Shown here piece by piece: positions 17,871 through 27,061 of a stretch of 64,000 bases of DNA. This DNA comes from an uncultured Bacteroides sp. (lineage in GTDB: Bacteria; Bacteroidota; Bacteroidia; Bacteroidales; Bacteroidaceae), in NCBI GenBank assembly GCA_949296575.1, contig CASFPE010000033.1, forward strand, positions 1 through 64,000, given 5' to 3'. Below the pieces are notes generated by a model that saw only the letters and a program-made list of their open reading frames with translations, did no database searches and had not been told where the DNA came from. How positions within the stretch are numbered: position 1 is the first letter of the stretch; each line of letters begins with the position of its first letter. A program made the position numbers and the translations under genes.

Positions 17871-18461
17871 ATGAGAACGGTTAAATTTTTGTTGGTGGCA
17901 GGCTTGTTATGTGCTTGCTGCTGGGATGCTTCGGCACAGGCATGGAAAGATGTCTTGTCAGGTGTGGCAAAATCGGTGGTGGGCGACAAGTTGACAAACG
18001 AGAAGTCCATCATCGGCACGTGGGCTTATGTGGATCCCGACTGCCAGTTTGAGAGCGACAATATGCTGGCAAAAGCCGGCGGTGAGGCAGCTTCGGGCAA
18101 AATCGAAGAACAATTGGGGAAGTTGTATGAGAAGTTGGGCATGGACGAAGTGTCGTATGTGTTCAACGCGGACAGTACTTATTCGTCAACAATGAAAGGC
18201 GTGACGACGAAAGGCACTTATACTTTCGATGCAGAGGCGAAGACCATTGCGATGAAAACGCGCTTGGGCTTGTCGATGACTGCGCATGTGGTGGTGACAG
18301 GGAACACGATGAGCATCCTGTTTGAGGCCGACAAATTGCTGTCCGGCTTGCAGGCTGTGACCAATTTGGCCTCGAAAGTCAACTCCAACGCATCGCTTAT
18401 TGGCGACCTTGCAGGGAGCTATGATGGAATGATGCTGGGCTTTGAGTTGAAAAAGCAATGA
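17871..18461 (+). CDS. Exported DUF4923 protein (lipocalin-like)
   Basis: 196 residues. The signal peptide MRTVKFLLVAGLLCACCWDASA is followed by QAWKDVLSGVAKSVVGDKLT, so the mature protein starts with Gln. The pattern IIGTWAYVDPDCQFESDN, SYVFNADSTYSSTMKG, TKGTYTFDAE and MSILFEADKLL is that of DUF4923, a small beta-barrel family common in Bacteroidales, usually one or more copies per genome. Function unknown; it should sit in the periplasm or on the outer membrane. It has its own terminator right after the stop codon. Confidence 0.8.
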   Translation: MRTVKFLLVAGLLCACCWDASAQAWKDVLSGVAKSVVGDKLTNEKSIIGTWAYVDPDCQFESDNMLAKAGGEAASGKIEEQLGKLYEKLGMDEVSYVFNADSTYSSTMKGVTTKGTYTFDAEAKTIAMKTRLGLSMTAHVVVTGNTMSILFEADKLLSGLQAVTNLASKVNSNASLIGDLAGSYDGMMLGFELKKQ

Positions 18462-18463
18462 GC

Positions 18464-18502
18464 AAGATGGTGCTTCCCATCGGGAAGCGCCATCTTTTCT
18501 TT
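18464..18502 (+). terminator. Terminator after the DUF4923 gene
   Basis: A 15-bp stem (18464-18478 with 18482-18496, one G-U pair) with a three-base loop, followed by TTTTCTTTTT. Confidence 0.9.
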
Positions 18503-18577
18503 TTCTTCTGTTTATTCTTTCAAAAAAAGGATGAATGCCTTGTCTCCTGCGCTTTGCAGGCAGAATTTCAAGGTTTG

Positions 18578-19873
18578 TCATTGCAGATGAAACTCTTTTC
18601 TGATGGCATCCACATAGTCTAATTTCTCCCATGTGAAGAGTTCTACTTCCACATCCTTGTTGCCTTCGTAGAGCGATTCGAAGTGTTTCGTTACAATCTT
18701 CGGTTCGCGCCCCATGTGGCCGTATGCAGCCGTTTCCTCGTAAATCGGGTTTCGCAATTTCAAACGTTCCTCAATGGCTTTTGGGCGGAGGTCAAACATG
18801 CGCCGGATGGCATCGGCTATTTCGCCGTCATTCATGGCAACGTGGCTTGTCCCGTACGTGTCCACATAGATATTGATAGGTTCGGCCAGGCCGATGGCGT
18901 ATGACACTTGCACAAGCATTTCATCAGCCACGCCTGCTGCCACCATGTTCTTGGCAATGTGGCGTGCAGCGTATGCTGCGCTGCGGTCCACTTTGCTGGG
19001 GTCTTTCCCAGAGAAAGCTCCGCCGCCATGTGCGCCTTTTCCCCCGTAAGTGTCCACGATGATTTTGCGTCCTGTCAAGCCTGTGTCGCCGTGCGGGCCG
19101 CCAATGACGAACTTGCCGGTCGGGTTCACGTGGTATTTGATTCCGTTGTTGAACAACTTCAGCACCTCCGGGTTGTGTATCTCGGCTGTCACGCGGGGCA
19201 TCAGGATGTGGACAACGTCATGGTGAATCTGCTCTAACATCGCTTTGTCCGCCTTTTCTTGCGCTTCTTGGGTTCCGTTCTCAGGCAGGATGAATTCGTC
19301 ATGCTGCGTGGAGATGACAATGGTGTCGATGCGTGCCGGACGGCGGTTGTCGTCGTATTCCACCGTCACTTGGCTCTTTGCGTCCGGGCGGAGGTAAGTC
19401 ATCTCTTTGCCTTCACGGCGGATTTTTGCCAGTACAATCAGCAGCTTGTGCGCCAAGTCGAGCGACAGGGGCATGTAGTTTTCCGTTTCGTTCGTGGCGT
19501 AACCGAACATCATGCCTTGGTCGCCTGCGCCTTGGTTCATCGGGTCTTCGCGTTCCACGCCCCGGTTGATGTCCGGGCTTTGTTCATGGATGGCTGAAAG
19601 CACCCCGCATGAATTGCCCTCGAACATGTATTCGCTTTTGGTGTAACCGATGCGGTTGATGACTTCGCGTGCCACGCGCTGAAGGTCGATATAAGCTTTT
19701 GTGTTCACTTCTCCGGCCAGCACCACTTGCCCGGTAGTCACCAATGTTTCGCAAGCTACTTTCGAGCAGGGGTCGTATGCCAGCAGTTTGTCAAGCACTG
19801 CGTCCGATATTTGGTCGGCCACTTTGTCGGGGTGTCCTTCCGACACCGATTCTGATGTAAATAAGTATCCCAT
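18578..19873 (-). CDS. metK: S-adenosylmethionine synthetase
   Basis: 431 residues. It makes SAM from methionine and ATP in the cytoplasm. Visible family signatures: [24 protein letters not shown] at the N-terminus, [10 protein letters not shown] (ATP/methionine site), [21 protein letters not shown] with [25 protein letters not shown]. The length is about 40 residues more than the E. coli enzyme, as is usual for Bacteroidota. It is a single-gene unit with a leader of about 148 bases that contains a candidate SAM riboswitch (19965-20018). Confidence 0.96.
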   Translation of the reverse strand: MGYLFTSESVSEGHPDKVADQISDAVLDKLLAYDPCSKVACETLVTTGQVVLAGEVNTKAYIDLQRVAREVINRIGYTKSEYMFEGNSCGVLSAIHEQSPDINRGVEREDPMNQGAGDQGMMFGYATNETENYMPLSLDLAHKLLIVLAKIRREGKEMTYLRPDAKSQVTVEYDDNRRPARIDTIVISTQHDEFILPENGTQEAQEKADKAMLEQIHHDVVHILMPRVTAEIHNPEVLKLFNNGIKYHVNPTGKFVIGGPHGDTGLTGRKIIVDTYGGKGAHGGGAFSGKDPSKVDRSAAYAARHIAKNMVAAGVADEMLVQVSYAIGLAEPINIYVDTYGTSHVAMNDGEIADAIRRMFDLRPKAIEERLKLRNPIYEETAAYGHMGREPKIVTKHFESLYEGNKDVEVELFTWEKLDYVDAIRKEFHLQ

Positions 19874-19964
19874 GTCTGTTCAGGTTAAATAGTTCCTATT
19901 GCGGAGTGTACGGACAGGAGCAGGGAGAAAACTTTATCAGGGAAGCAAAAATGAAACGAACTGT

Positions 19965-20018
19965 GTTTTAGCATTTTTTTCCGTGGTTGCAAGCTACTCA
20001 AATCTTTCCACTCTCTTA
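19965..20018 (-). promoter_or_regulatory. Candidate SAM riboswitch core in the metK leader
   Basis: Read on the minus strand the leader contains AAGAGAGTGGAAAGATTTG, then AGCTTGCAACCACGG, then AAAAAAATGCTAAAAC. These follow the order of SAM-I conserved segments (AGAGGUGGAGGGA, then GGCAACC, then GGUGCUAA), with the segment between the first and second block much shortened. It starts right after the metK transcription start and precedes metK, a standard SAM-riboswitch target. I could not fold it fully, so it is a candidate. Confidence 0.5.
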
Positions 20019-20027
20019 AAATTGGCG

Positions 20028-20059
20028 CAAAGATAGGGGTATTTGCGGGACATATGCAA
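20028..20059 (-). promoter_or_regulatory. Promoter of metK
   Basis: On the minus strand, TTG (20059-20057) and TATCTTTG (20035-20028) are 21 bases apart. The start site would be near 20021, giving metK an untranslated leader of about 148 bases. Confidence 0.65.
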
Positions 20060-20126
20060 GCGGGCGACGGCTTTTAACACTAATTTCTTCCTTATCCTCC
20101 TTGTGCCGCTCCTGCATGAAAAGCAG

Positions 20127-20166
20127 TTTCCGCTGCATGCAACACTTGGATTGCATGCAGCGGGAA
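20127..20166 (-). terminator. Strong hairpin after nadB
   Basis: TTTCCGCTGCATGCAA (20127-20142) and TTGCATGCAGCGGGAA (20151-20166) form a 16-bp stem with one G-U pair and an eight-base loop, 25 bases after the nadB stop codon. The downstream T-run is weak (CTGCTTTTC), so termination may be incomplete. Confidence 0.55.
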
Positions 20167-20190
20167 TTGGATAAGTTTCCTTTTCTTGCC

Positions 20191-21765
20191 TTACGCTTTC
20201 GGGTGCGGGTAGTCTATGGTATAGTGCAGTCCCCGGCTCTCTTTGCGTTCCATGGCCTGGCGGGTGATGAGGTATCCCACGTTGATCATGTTCCTCAGTT
20301 CGCACAATTCGCGTGTCGCCTTGCAGCGTTTGAACAAACGTTCCGTCTCCTCATACAGGATGTCCAAGCGGTTCCATGCGCGGGTCAGGCGCAGGTTGCT
20401 CCGCACGATGCCCACGTATGCTTCCATAATCTGGTTCACTTCTTTCATGCTTTGGGTGATGAGGATGCGTTCTTCGTTGGAGATAGTGCCTTCATCGTTC
20501 CATTCCGGCACGTCCTCATTGAAGTCGTAACGGTCGATGATGTCCAATGAATGCTTGGCAGCGGCATCCGCATACACGACAGCTTCTATCAGGGAATTGG
20601 ATGCCAAGCGGTTGCCTCCATGCAATCCTGTGCATGAACATTCCCCGATGGCATACAATCGCCGGATGCTGCTTTGCCCGTCTAAATCTACTTTGATGCC
20701 TCCGCAGAGGTAATGCGCTGCCGGTGCCACGGGGATGTAGTCTTTCGTGATGTCGATGCCGAGGCTGAGGCACTTCTTGTAGATATTGGGGAAATGTCGT
20801 TTTGTCTCCTCCGGGTCTTTATGCGTCACGTCGAGATACACATGGTCTTCTCCGCGTTGCTTCATTTCATTGTCGATGGCACGTGCCACGATGTCGCGTG
20901 GAGCCAATGAAAGGCGCGGGTCATATTTTTGCATGAATTCCTTTCCGTCCAATGTGCGCAGCACGGCGCCGTAACCTCTCATGGCTTCTGTGATGAGGAA
21001 CGACGGCCTGTCTCCCGGATGATAAAGCGCCGTAGGGTGGAATTGTATGAATTCCATGTCTTTCACCGCCCCTTTTGCCCTGTAAACCATGGCGATGCCA
21101 TCGCCTGTGGCCACCAAAGGATTGGTGGTGTGGCGGTACACTGCCTCGCATCCTCCCGTAGCCATGACGGTGATTCGGGAGAGGAATGTATCCACTTCGC
21201 CGGTGGCTTCGTTCAGCACGTATGCGCCGAAGCATTTGATGCCGGGCGTGTAGCGTGTCACGATGATGCCCAGATGGTGTTGCGTGATGATTTCCACGGC
21301 ATAAAAGTTGGTGAACACCGTGATGTTGGGTTGTTCTTGCACGGCTTTTATCAGGCTGTCCTGTATTTCAGCGCCTGTATTGTCTTTGTGGTGGAGGATG
21401 CGGAATTCGGAATGGCCTCCTTCCTTGTGCAAGTCGAATTCATTGTTTGCATTCTTGTCAAATTGCACGCCCCATTTGATGAGTTCCCGGATTTGCGAAG
21501 GTGCTTCGCGCACCACTTTTTCCACTGCTTTGCGGTCGCTGATCCAGTCGCCTGCAATCATGGTGTCTTCAATATGCTTGTCGAAATTGTCTACTTTCAA
21601 GTTCGTGACCGATGCGATTCCTCCTTGTGCAAAGTAAGTGTTTGCTTCCTGCAAGCCGGCTTTGCATATCAAAGCTACCGACTTTCCTTTCTCCGCTACC
21701 TTCAGTGCGAAGCTCATTCCTGCTATGCCGGAACCGATAACCAAATAATCGAATTTTCTTACCAT
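20191..21765 (-). CDS. nadB: L-aspartate oxidase
   Basis: 524 residues. This FAD enzyme oxidises aspartate to iminoaspartate, the first step of NAD synthesis. Visible: the FAD-binding YLVIGSGIAGMSFALKVAEKG at the N-terminus, TYFAQGGIASV, HSEFRILHHKDNTG, GGCEAVYRHTTNP, IQFHPTALYHPG, ITEAMRGYGAVL and the C-terminal ECSCTGLHGGNRLASNSLIEAVVY. Distinguished from succinate dehydrogenase and fumarate reductase flavoproteins by the EATG loop and lack of partner genes. nadA and nadC are not in the window. A TACTTTTG element on the minus strand (21793-21786) lies just upstream. Confidence 0.94.
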   Translation of the reverse strand: MVRKFDYLVIGSGIAGMSFALKVAEKGKSVALICKAGLQEANTYFAQGGIASVTNLKVDNFDKHIEDTMIAGDWISDRKAVEKVVREAPSQIRELIKWGVQFDKNANNEFDLHKEGGHSEFRILHHKDNTGAEIQDSLIKAVQEQPNITVFTNFYAVEIITQHHLGIIVTRYTPGIKCFGAYVLNEATGEVDTFLSRITVMATGGCEAVYRHTTNPLVATGDGIAMVYRAKGAVKDMEFIQFHPTALYHPGDRPSFLITEAMRGYGAVLRTLDGKEFMQKYDPRLSLAPRDIVARAIDNEMKQRGEDHVYLDVTHKDPEETKRHFPNIYKKCLSLGIDITKDYIPVAPAAHYLCGGIKVDLDGQSSIRRLYAIGECSCTGLHGGNRLASNSLIEAVVYADAAAKHSLDIIDRYDFNEDVPEWNDEGTISNEERILITQSMKEVNQIMEAYVGIVRSNLRLTRAWNRLDILYEETERLFKRCKATRELCELRNMINVGYLITRQAMERKESRGLHYTIDYPHPKA

Positions 21766-21869
21766 AAGCCATTGTTACTATGGCGCAAAAGTACGAAATA
21801 ACTCTTTTCTTCATCTTTTTTGCGGGGAATAATTCAGAAAATGCCTATCTTTCGGGCAAATTTTAACGC

Positions 21870-22289
21870 ATGAACCGCATTTATCATTTTCATGTTGGCT
21901 GGACTTCCTATTTTGTCGTGTTGTTCCTTGCTTCCCAGATGTTCTATTTTTTCTGGATGAAGGAGATTGTTGTGGCTGTCCTTATCACCTTGTTGGAGAT
22001 ATTTTTCATTGAGATGATGATACACACGGCTTATACCATCACGCAAAGCGGCACTTTGGTCATCAGCAAAGGGAAATTCTTCCCGGTGCAGGAAATCCCG
22101 GTGAAAGACATTGTGCGGATAGAAGATGCGTCCACGCCTTTCTCGAAAAAGCGCGTCAGGCTCACTTATCATGGGAAGTACAAAGACGAAAAGGTGACGT
22201 TGGCGCCTGCCAAGAAGGAAGACTTTGTGGCTTCGCTTCTGAAGGCGCATCCTGAAATCGTGGCCGAACAAATGAACTTAAACCTGTAA
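21870..22289 (+). CDS. Membrane protein with a PH-like domain, unknown function
   Basis: 139 residues. Two N-terminal membrane helices (about 10-28, WTSYFVVLFLASQMFYFFW, and 31-52, EIVVAVLITLLEIFFIEMMIHT) are followed by a small beta domain (YTITQSGTLVISKGKFFPVQEIPVKDIVRIEDA) typical of bacterial PH-like proteins. It sits four bases before lpd and is likely co-transcribed, though no functional link is evident. The role is not known. Confidence 0.6.
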   Translation: MNRIYHFHVGWTSYFVVLFLASQMFYFFWMKEIVVAVLITLLEIFFIEMMIHTAYTITQSGTLVISKGKFFPVQEIPVKDIVRIEDASTPFSKKRVRLTYHGKYKDEKVTLAPAKKEDFVASLLKAHPEIVAEQMNLNL

Positions 22290-22293
22290 CACT

Positions 22294-23637
22294 ATGGAAT
22301 ACCAATTGGCAATCATCGGTGGAGGCCCGGCCGGTTACACTGCCGCAGAAGCGGCGGGGAAAAGCGGGTTGAAAGTCGTTTTATTTGAGGAAAACAATGT
22401 GGGAGGCGTATGTTTGAACGAAGGATGCATTCCCACCAAGGCATTGTTGTATTCGGCCAAGGTGCATGATTACGCCAAGCATGCGTCGAAGTACGGCGTG
22501 GCAGTGGCGGAGGCATCGGCTGATTTGCCGAAAATCATCGCCCGCAAGTCCAAAATTGTGCGGAAACTGACATTGGGCATCAAGAACAAATTGGCGGCCT
22601 GCGGCGTGGAAATCGTCAGCGGGCATGCAGAAATAATGGACAGGAACCATGTGCGTTGCAACGGAACCATCTATGAGTGTGGCAAATTGATGCTATGCAC
22701 GGGTTCTGAAACTTTCGTGCCATCCTTGGACGGGCATTCCAATGTGGACTATTGGACACACCGCCATGCGCTGGACAACAAGGAGCTTCCGGCATCGCTG
22801 GCCATCATTGGCGGCGGGGTGATTGGGATGGAGTTCGCCTCTTTCTTCAATAGTTTGGGCGTGAAAGTCACGGTGATTGAGATGTTGGACAAGATTCTTG
22901 GTCAGATGGACTCAGAGATTTCCGCCATGCTTTGCGCGGAATATGCGAAGCGGGGAATCACTTTCTTGCTGGGAACCAAAGTGACAAGCGTGGCGCAGAA
23001 AGAGGACGGCATCCATGTAGCATACGAAAACCGGGACGGCGCAGGCAGCGTGGTGGCCGCACGCTTGCTGTTGAGCGTAGGGCGGCGGCCTGTCACGCAA
23101 GGCTTTGGTTTGGAGAATCTTGGCCTGAAGCACACGGAACGCGGCCATATCCAAACGGACGAGCATCTGCAATCCTCGGTGGAGGGCGTTTACGTTTGCG
23201 GCGATTTGAACGGGGTTTCCTTGCTGGCCCACACCGCTGTGCGCGAGGCGGAAGTGGCCGTGAACCATATTTTGGGCGTGTCTGACCGCATGGATTACCA
23301 GGCAGTTCCCTCTGTGGTATATACCAATCCCGAAGTGGCGGGCGTGGGCGCCACGGAAGAAATGTTGCAGCAAAGGCAGATTCCTTACCGCGTTGTGAAA
23401 GTGCCGATGGCTTATTCCGGGCGTTTTGTGGCCGAGAACGAGGGTGTCAACGGGCTTTTCAAGGCGTTGGTGGCCGAAGATGGAACTGTTCTTGGCGTGC
23501 ATATCCTTGGGAACCCCGCTTCTGAAATCATCAGCGTGGCCACGATAGCCATTGAAACGAAGATGAAATGGGAGGATTGGAAGAAAATCATCTTCCCGCA
23601 CCCCACCGTTTGCGAGATATTCCGTGAAGCTTTTTAG
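22294..23637 (+). CDS. lpd: Dihydrolipoyl dehydrogenase
   Basis: 447 residues. This cytoplasmic flavoprotein reoxidises dihydrolipoamide with NAD. It shows the FAD-binding IIGGGPAGYTAAEAAGKSG, the redox disulfide GGVCLNEGCIPTKALL, the NAD-binding IIGGGVIGMEFASFFNSLG, VYVCGDLNG for the second FAD contact, and the C-terminal active-site HPTVCEIFREAF. No lipoyl E1/E2 genes are adjacent; it may serve a 2-oxoacid dehydrogenase or the glycine cleavage system elsewhere. Its last bases overlap the dacB GTG start. Confidence 0.93.
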   Translation: MEYQLAIIGGGPAGYTAAEAAGKSGLKVVLFEENNVGGVCLNEGCIPTKALLYSAKVHDYAKHASKYGVAVAEASADLPKIIARKSKIVRKLTLGIKNKLAACGVEIVSGHAEIMDRNHVRCNGTIYECGKLMLCTGSETFVPSLDGHSNVDYWTHRHALDNKELPASLAIIGGGVIGMEFASFFNSLGVKVTVIEMLDKILGQMDSEISAMLCAEYAKRGITFLLGTKVTSVAQKEDGIHVAYENRDGAGSVVAARLLLSVGRRPVTQGFGLENLGLKHTERGHIQTDEHLQSSVEGVYVCGDLNGVSLLAHTAVREAEVAVNHILGVSDRMDYQAVPSVVYTNPEVAGVGATEEMLQQRQIPYRVVKVPMAYSGRFVAENEGVNGLFKALVAEDGTVLGVHILGNPASEIISVATIAIETKMKWEDWKKIIFPHPTVCEIFREAF

Positions 23638-25030
23638 CATGTTGCACAGGGCGTTGTGCGTCATCGGGCTGCTGCTCTTGCTTCATGCGCAGGCTGGAGC
23701 GCAGGCATTGGGAGAACGCTTGGAGCGTTTGCTCGATGATTCTTCATTGGCGGATTCCGAAGTGGGAATGGCTGTTTACGACCTGACGGACGACACCTGT
23801 GTATTCCGTTACCAAGAGAAAAAGCTGTTCCGCCCGGCATCCGTGGAAAAACTGGTTACGGCCATCACCGCCCTCGATGCGTTGGGGTGCGGGCATCCGT
23901 TCACGACAAGGCTTTGTTATGCAGGGCAGATGGACGGCACGTGCCTGGACGGCGACCTGTATGTCGTGGGAGGTTTTGACCCGGAGTTCGGGGAGGCCGA
24001 CATGGATTCTCTTGTGGGCTGGGTGAAACGTGCCGGGATTCGCCGCATCAGCGGGCAATTGTGCGGCGACCTCTCCATGAAAGATTCCCTGCATTGGGGC
24101 AGCGGGTGGGCGTGGGACGACAATCCTTGGTACTTCCAGCCCTATCTGTCGCCCTTGCTTTACTGCAAGGATTATGTGGAAGTAACCGTTCGCCCGGTGA
24201 AAGGGAAGGCGCAGCCGGAAGTCCTTTGCCGCCCTTCTTCCTCATTTTATGCCGTAACCAATGAGGCGCGGACAAACGACCCTTCCGCCGGGGAATTTGA
24301 AATCACGCGGGACTGGCTTCGTGGCAGCAACCGGATTATCGTCAGGGGCAATTGCACGTCGCCCCGCATGGAGCGGCTCAACATGCAGGCTTCGCAGGAC
24401 TTTTTCATGCACGCCTTCCGCGAGAAACTGCAAGCAGCAGGCGTGGAAGCGGGAGATTGCGCCTTCCGCCCTTGCCCGGAGGATGCAGCCCTTTTGGGCG
24501 AGTGCAGCCATTCGCTGGCAGATGTCCTGCTGCCGATGCTGAAAAAGAGCGACAACCTTTCGGCAGAGGCCGTTTTCTATCACTTGGCCGCCAGCGCCAA
24601 CCCCCGGCATGCCGGGAGCGAAGATGCCGTGGAGGTGATTGAGGAGATGATACGTTCGCTCGGCTTCGACCCTTCGCGCTACCGCATTGCAGACGGTTGC
24701 GGCGTTTCTCCTTACAATTATGTTTCCCCGGAGTTGCTGGTGGCTTTCTTGAAGCATGCCTGCCGCCGCCCGGACATTTACGGGATGCTTTGCGAAGCAT
24801 TGCCTGTGGCGGGGAGGGACGGCACGCTTCGCCATCGCATGCGCACGGGCGAAGCGTGCGGGAATGTCCGGGCAAAAACCGGTTCCATGACAGGCGTCAG
24901 TTCGCTGGCAGGTTATGCAACGGCAGCCAACGGCCATGTCTTTGCTTTTGTCATCATCAATCAAAATGTTTTAAAACCATTCGTTGCGAGGAGATTCCAA
25001 GACCGTGTTTGCAGGGAGATATGCAAATAA
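23624..25030 (+). CDS. dacB: D-alanyl-D-alanine carboxypeptidase / endopeptidase (S13, PBP4 type)
   Basis: 468 residues from a GTG at 23624 (453 or so from ATG 23639, which is equally possible and still keeps the signal peptide). The signal sequence ends at about AGA-QALGE, again exposing Gln. The three penicillin-binding motifs are present: SVEK (Ser about 73), KKSDNLSAE with SDN, and AKTGSMTGV. It trims peptidoglycan cross-links in the periplasm. Length is in the usual range. It follows lpd with a short overlap and is probably in the same transcript. Confidence 0.9.
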   Translation: MKLFSMLHRALCVIGLLLLLHAQAGAQALGERLERLLDDSSLADSEVGMAVYDLTDDTCVFRYQEKKLFRPASVEKLVTAITALDALGCGHPFTTRLCYAGQMDGTCLDGDLYVVGGFDPEFGEADMDSLVGWVKRAGIRRISGQLCGDLSMKDSLHWGSGWAWDDNPWYFQPYLSPLLYCKDYVEVTVRPVKGKAQPEVLCRPSSSFYAVTNEARTNDPSAGEFEITRDWLRGSNRIIVRGNCTSPRMERLNMQASQDFFMHAFREKLQAAGVEAGDCAFRPCPEDAALLGECSHSLADVLLPMLKKSDNLSAEAVFYHLAASANPRHAGSEDAVEVIEEMIRSLGFDPSRYRIADGCGVSPYNYVSPELLVAFLKHACRRPDIYGMLCEALPVAGRDGTLRHRMRTGEACGNVRAKTGSMTGVSSLAGYATAANGHVFAFVIINQNVLKPFVARRFQDRVCREICK

Positions 25031-25099
25031 GACTATAAAATGAACAAAAAATCCCCCAAAATTACGGTATCAGTGGATGCATTTATGCTGACATTTTTG

Positions 25100-25107
25100 T
25101 AATTTTG
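25100..25107 (+). promoter_or_regulatory. -7 element for the KduD-like gene
   Basis: TAATTTTG fits TAnnTTTG and lies 78 bases before the ATG at 25185. No convincing -33 element is seen. Confidence 0.45.
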
Positions 25108-25184
25108 CATACGGGTATAGGAGGTTCCTGCGCCCGCAGTGCAGCAGAATCATTATATTCATTAATTCTTAATACATTAATGTT

Positions 25185-25988
25185 ATGAACCAGTATTTGA
25201 ATTTTTCGTTGGAGGGAAAAGTGGCCCTCGTCACAGGTGCTTCTTACGGCATCGGGTTTGCCATTGCTTGCGCGTTCGCAGAGCAAGGCGCGAAGATTTG
25301 TTTTAACGACATCAACCAAGAATTGGTAAATAAAGGTTTGGCTTCTTATGCGGAAAAAGGCATCCAGGTTCACGGCTATGTGTGCGACGTGACTGATGAA
25401 CCCGCCGTGCAGGCCATGGTGGCCACGATTGAAAAAGAGGTGGGGACGATTGACATCTTGGTGAACAACGCCGGCATCATCCGCCGCATCCCGATGCACG
25501 AAATGGCCGCATCCGAGTTCCGCAAGGTGATTGACATCGACTTGAACGCTCCGTTCATCGTTTCGAAGGCTGTGTTGCCCGGCATGATGAAGAAAGGCCA
25601 CGGGAAAATCATCAACATCTGCTCCATGATGTCCGAACTGGGCCGCGAGACTGTCTCTGCATACGCTGCCGCGAAAGGTGGTTTGAAGATGCTGACCCGC
25701 AACATCTGCTCAGAGTACGGGCAGTATAACATCCAATGCAATGGCATCGGCCCGGGATATATCGCAACTCCGCAGACCGCCCCGTTGCGTGAAATCCAGC
25801 CGGACGGCAGCCGCCATCCTTTCGACAAGTTCATTTGCGCGAAGACTCCGGCAGGCCGCTGGCTCGACCCGCAGGAACTGACCGGCCCGGCCGTGTTCCT
25901 CGCTTCGGAAGCATCCAATGCGGTGAACGGCCACATCTTGTATGTGGACGGAGGCATCTTGGCCTACATCGGCAAGCAGCCTGAATAA
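25185..25988 (+). CDS. Short-chain dehydrogenase of the gluconate 5-dehydrogenase / KduD type
   Basis: 267 residues. The Rossmann fold has VALVTGASYGIGFAIACAFAEQG, NNAG in LVNNAGIIRRIPM, the catalytic Ser (NICSMMSELGRETVSAYAAAKGG with Y and K of YxxxK), and a C-terminal FLASEASNAVNGHILYVDGG. Closest by pattern to 2-deoxy-D-gluconate 3-dehydrogenase (KduD) and gluconate 5-dehydrogenase, which reduce keto-sugar acids released from unsaturated uronides during pectin breakdown. That fits the pectin enzymes in this window. No kduI gene is next to it. Single gene with a strong terminator. Confidence 0.82.
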   Translation: MNQYLNFSLEGKVALVTGASYGIGFAIACAFAEQGAKICFNDINQELVNKGLASYAEKGIQVHGYVCDVTDEPAVQAMVATIEKEVGTIDILVNNAGIIRRIPMHEMAASEFRKVIDIDLNAPFIVSKAVLPGMMKKGHGKIINICSMMSELGRETVSAYAAAKGGLKMLTRNICSEYGQYNIQCNGIGPGYIATPQTAPLREIQPDGSRHPFDKFICAKTPAGRWLDPQELTGPAVFLASEASNAVNGHILYVDGGILAYIGKQPE

Positions 25989-26013
25989 TCCGCTGTTCTT
26001 GCATGAGATAGAG

Positions 26014-26050
26014 GCGCACCATGCGGGCATCCCGCACGGTGCGCTTTTTT
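26014..26050 (+). terminator. Terminator after the KduD-like gene
   Basis: GCGCACCATGCGGG (26014-26027) pairs with CCCGCACGGTGCGC (26031-26044) with one mismatch and a three-base loop, followed by TTTTTT. Confidence 0.9.
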
Positions 26051-26130
26051 GTGCTTGGGGAAGATTGCCGGATGGTGGGGCTTCAAGATCCCGTGGCAGC
26101 GCAAGCGGTTGCGGCTTGTTGCGGAAAACG

Positions 26131-26219
26131 GTTCTACGAACATTTTGAAAAAGTTCTTAGAAGTTTTGCGAAAAGTACTAAGAACTTTTCCTGAAACTTC
26201 ATAGAAGTTTTTTGAAATC
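26131..26219. repeat. 22-bp-period intergenic element, type A, copy 2
   Basis: Four degenerate units begin at 26132, 26154, 26176 and 26198, exactly 22 bases apart, of the form TTCtTAGAAcTTTTgcGAAAa. Neighbouring units can pair with each other. The left flank GGAAAACGGTTCTA is shared with the copy at 47 kb. The rest of the 25989-26623 gap holds the type B part and two terminators. Confidence 0.75.
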
Positions 26220-26389
26220 ATTCCCAATGCTTGAACGAAGGTTTGCAGGGCTTTGTGGGCAGGATTGAATGTTCCGGCTTGTTAACCGTTGGCGAATCCA
26301 GCCGGTTCTTGTTCTGTTGACGGAACAAAAATAGCATTATTTTGTTTTATGCGCAAAACGGTGAGGGGAAAATCAACGGTTAAGCCTCG

Positions 26390-26475
26390 CGCAAACCTTC
26401 CAAGGTTTCGTGCAAATCCTTCCAACGTTTGAGGCCAAACCTTGGAAGGATTTTCAAAAACCTTTGGGAGGTTTT
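26390..26475. repeat. 22-bp-period intergenic element, type B, copy 2
   Basis: B units with CCTTCC or CCTTTGG cores begin at 26396, 26418, 26440 and 26461 (steps 22, 22, 21, the same pattern as at 5.0 and 47.3 kb). The 19-base identical core lies at 26451-26469 and runs into GGTTTTTTCCC. Confidence 0.75.
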
Positions 26476-26533
26476 TTCCCGCACTTGCATTGTAAAGCAA
26501 ATTTTATACAGTAAAGTCGTGAATTTTATATAG

Positions 26534-26573
26534 AAAAAACCGCAATTTTACGGGAAAAATTTGCGGTTTTTCT
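26534..26573. terminator. Bidirectional terminator after sufE
   Basis: AAAAACCGCAA (26535-26545) pairs with TTGCGGTTTTT (26561-26571). On the minus strand the stem is followed by six T residues, fitting termination of the sufE-containing block. Confidence 0.8.
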
Positions 26574-26623
26574 GTGAATGTTTTCGCGCTTTTCCGGGAA
26601 GCGCGGCGAGGGCTTCCCTTTGC

Positions 26624-27052
26624 CTATTGCGCGTCTTTCGCCTTGAAGGCGAGCGCATACATGCGCATTTGCTTCACCATGGCCAGCAAGCCGTTGCTCC
26701 GCGTGGGCGACAGATGCTCTTTCAGCCCGATGCGTTCGATGAAATACAAGTCGCTGCCCAAGATTTCGTCCGGCGTGTGTCCCGACCACACTTTTATCAG
26801 CAGCGTGATGATGCCCTTTACAATCAGGGCGTCGCTCTCTGCCCGGAACACCACTTTCCCCTCCTCTTCGTCGGCTTGCAGCCACACGCGGCTTTGGCAT
26901 CCGTCAATCAGGTTTTCCTCCGTCTTGTATTTCTCGTCCAAAGGTTCTTGCTCGCTGCCGAGGTCTATCAGCAGTTGGTAGCGGTCCATCCAGTCGTCCA
27001 GGCTGGTGAACTCCTCGATTATCTCGTCTTGCGTCTCGTTGATGCTCATCAT
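26624..27052 (-). CDS. sufE: SufE-family iron-sulfur assembly protein
   Basis: 142 residues (141 from the second Met). SufE accepts sulfur from the SufS desulfurase and passes it to the SufBCD scaffold. The acceptor Cys is visible in DGCQSRVWLQ (about residue 51), with the family stretches DRYQLLIDLG at the start and GHTPDEILGSDLYFIERIGLKEHLSPTRSNGL in the middle. Suf partners are not in the window. It is the last gene of a minus-strand block running from 30937. Confidence 0.9.
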   Translation of the reverse strand: MMSINETQDEIIEEFTSLDDWMDRYQLLIDLGSEQEPLDEKYKTEENLIDGCQSRVWLQADEEEGKVVFRAESDALIVKGIITLLIKVWSGHTPDEILGSDLYFIERIGLKEHLSPTRSNGLLAMVKQMRMYALAFKAKDAQ

Positions 27053-27061
27053 GTTATGGAT

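Noticed and set aside
26526..26900. Minus-strand frame overlapping sufE
   Set aside because: Arg-rich shadow of sufE with no recognisable pattern.
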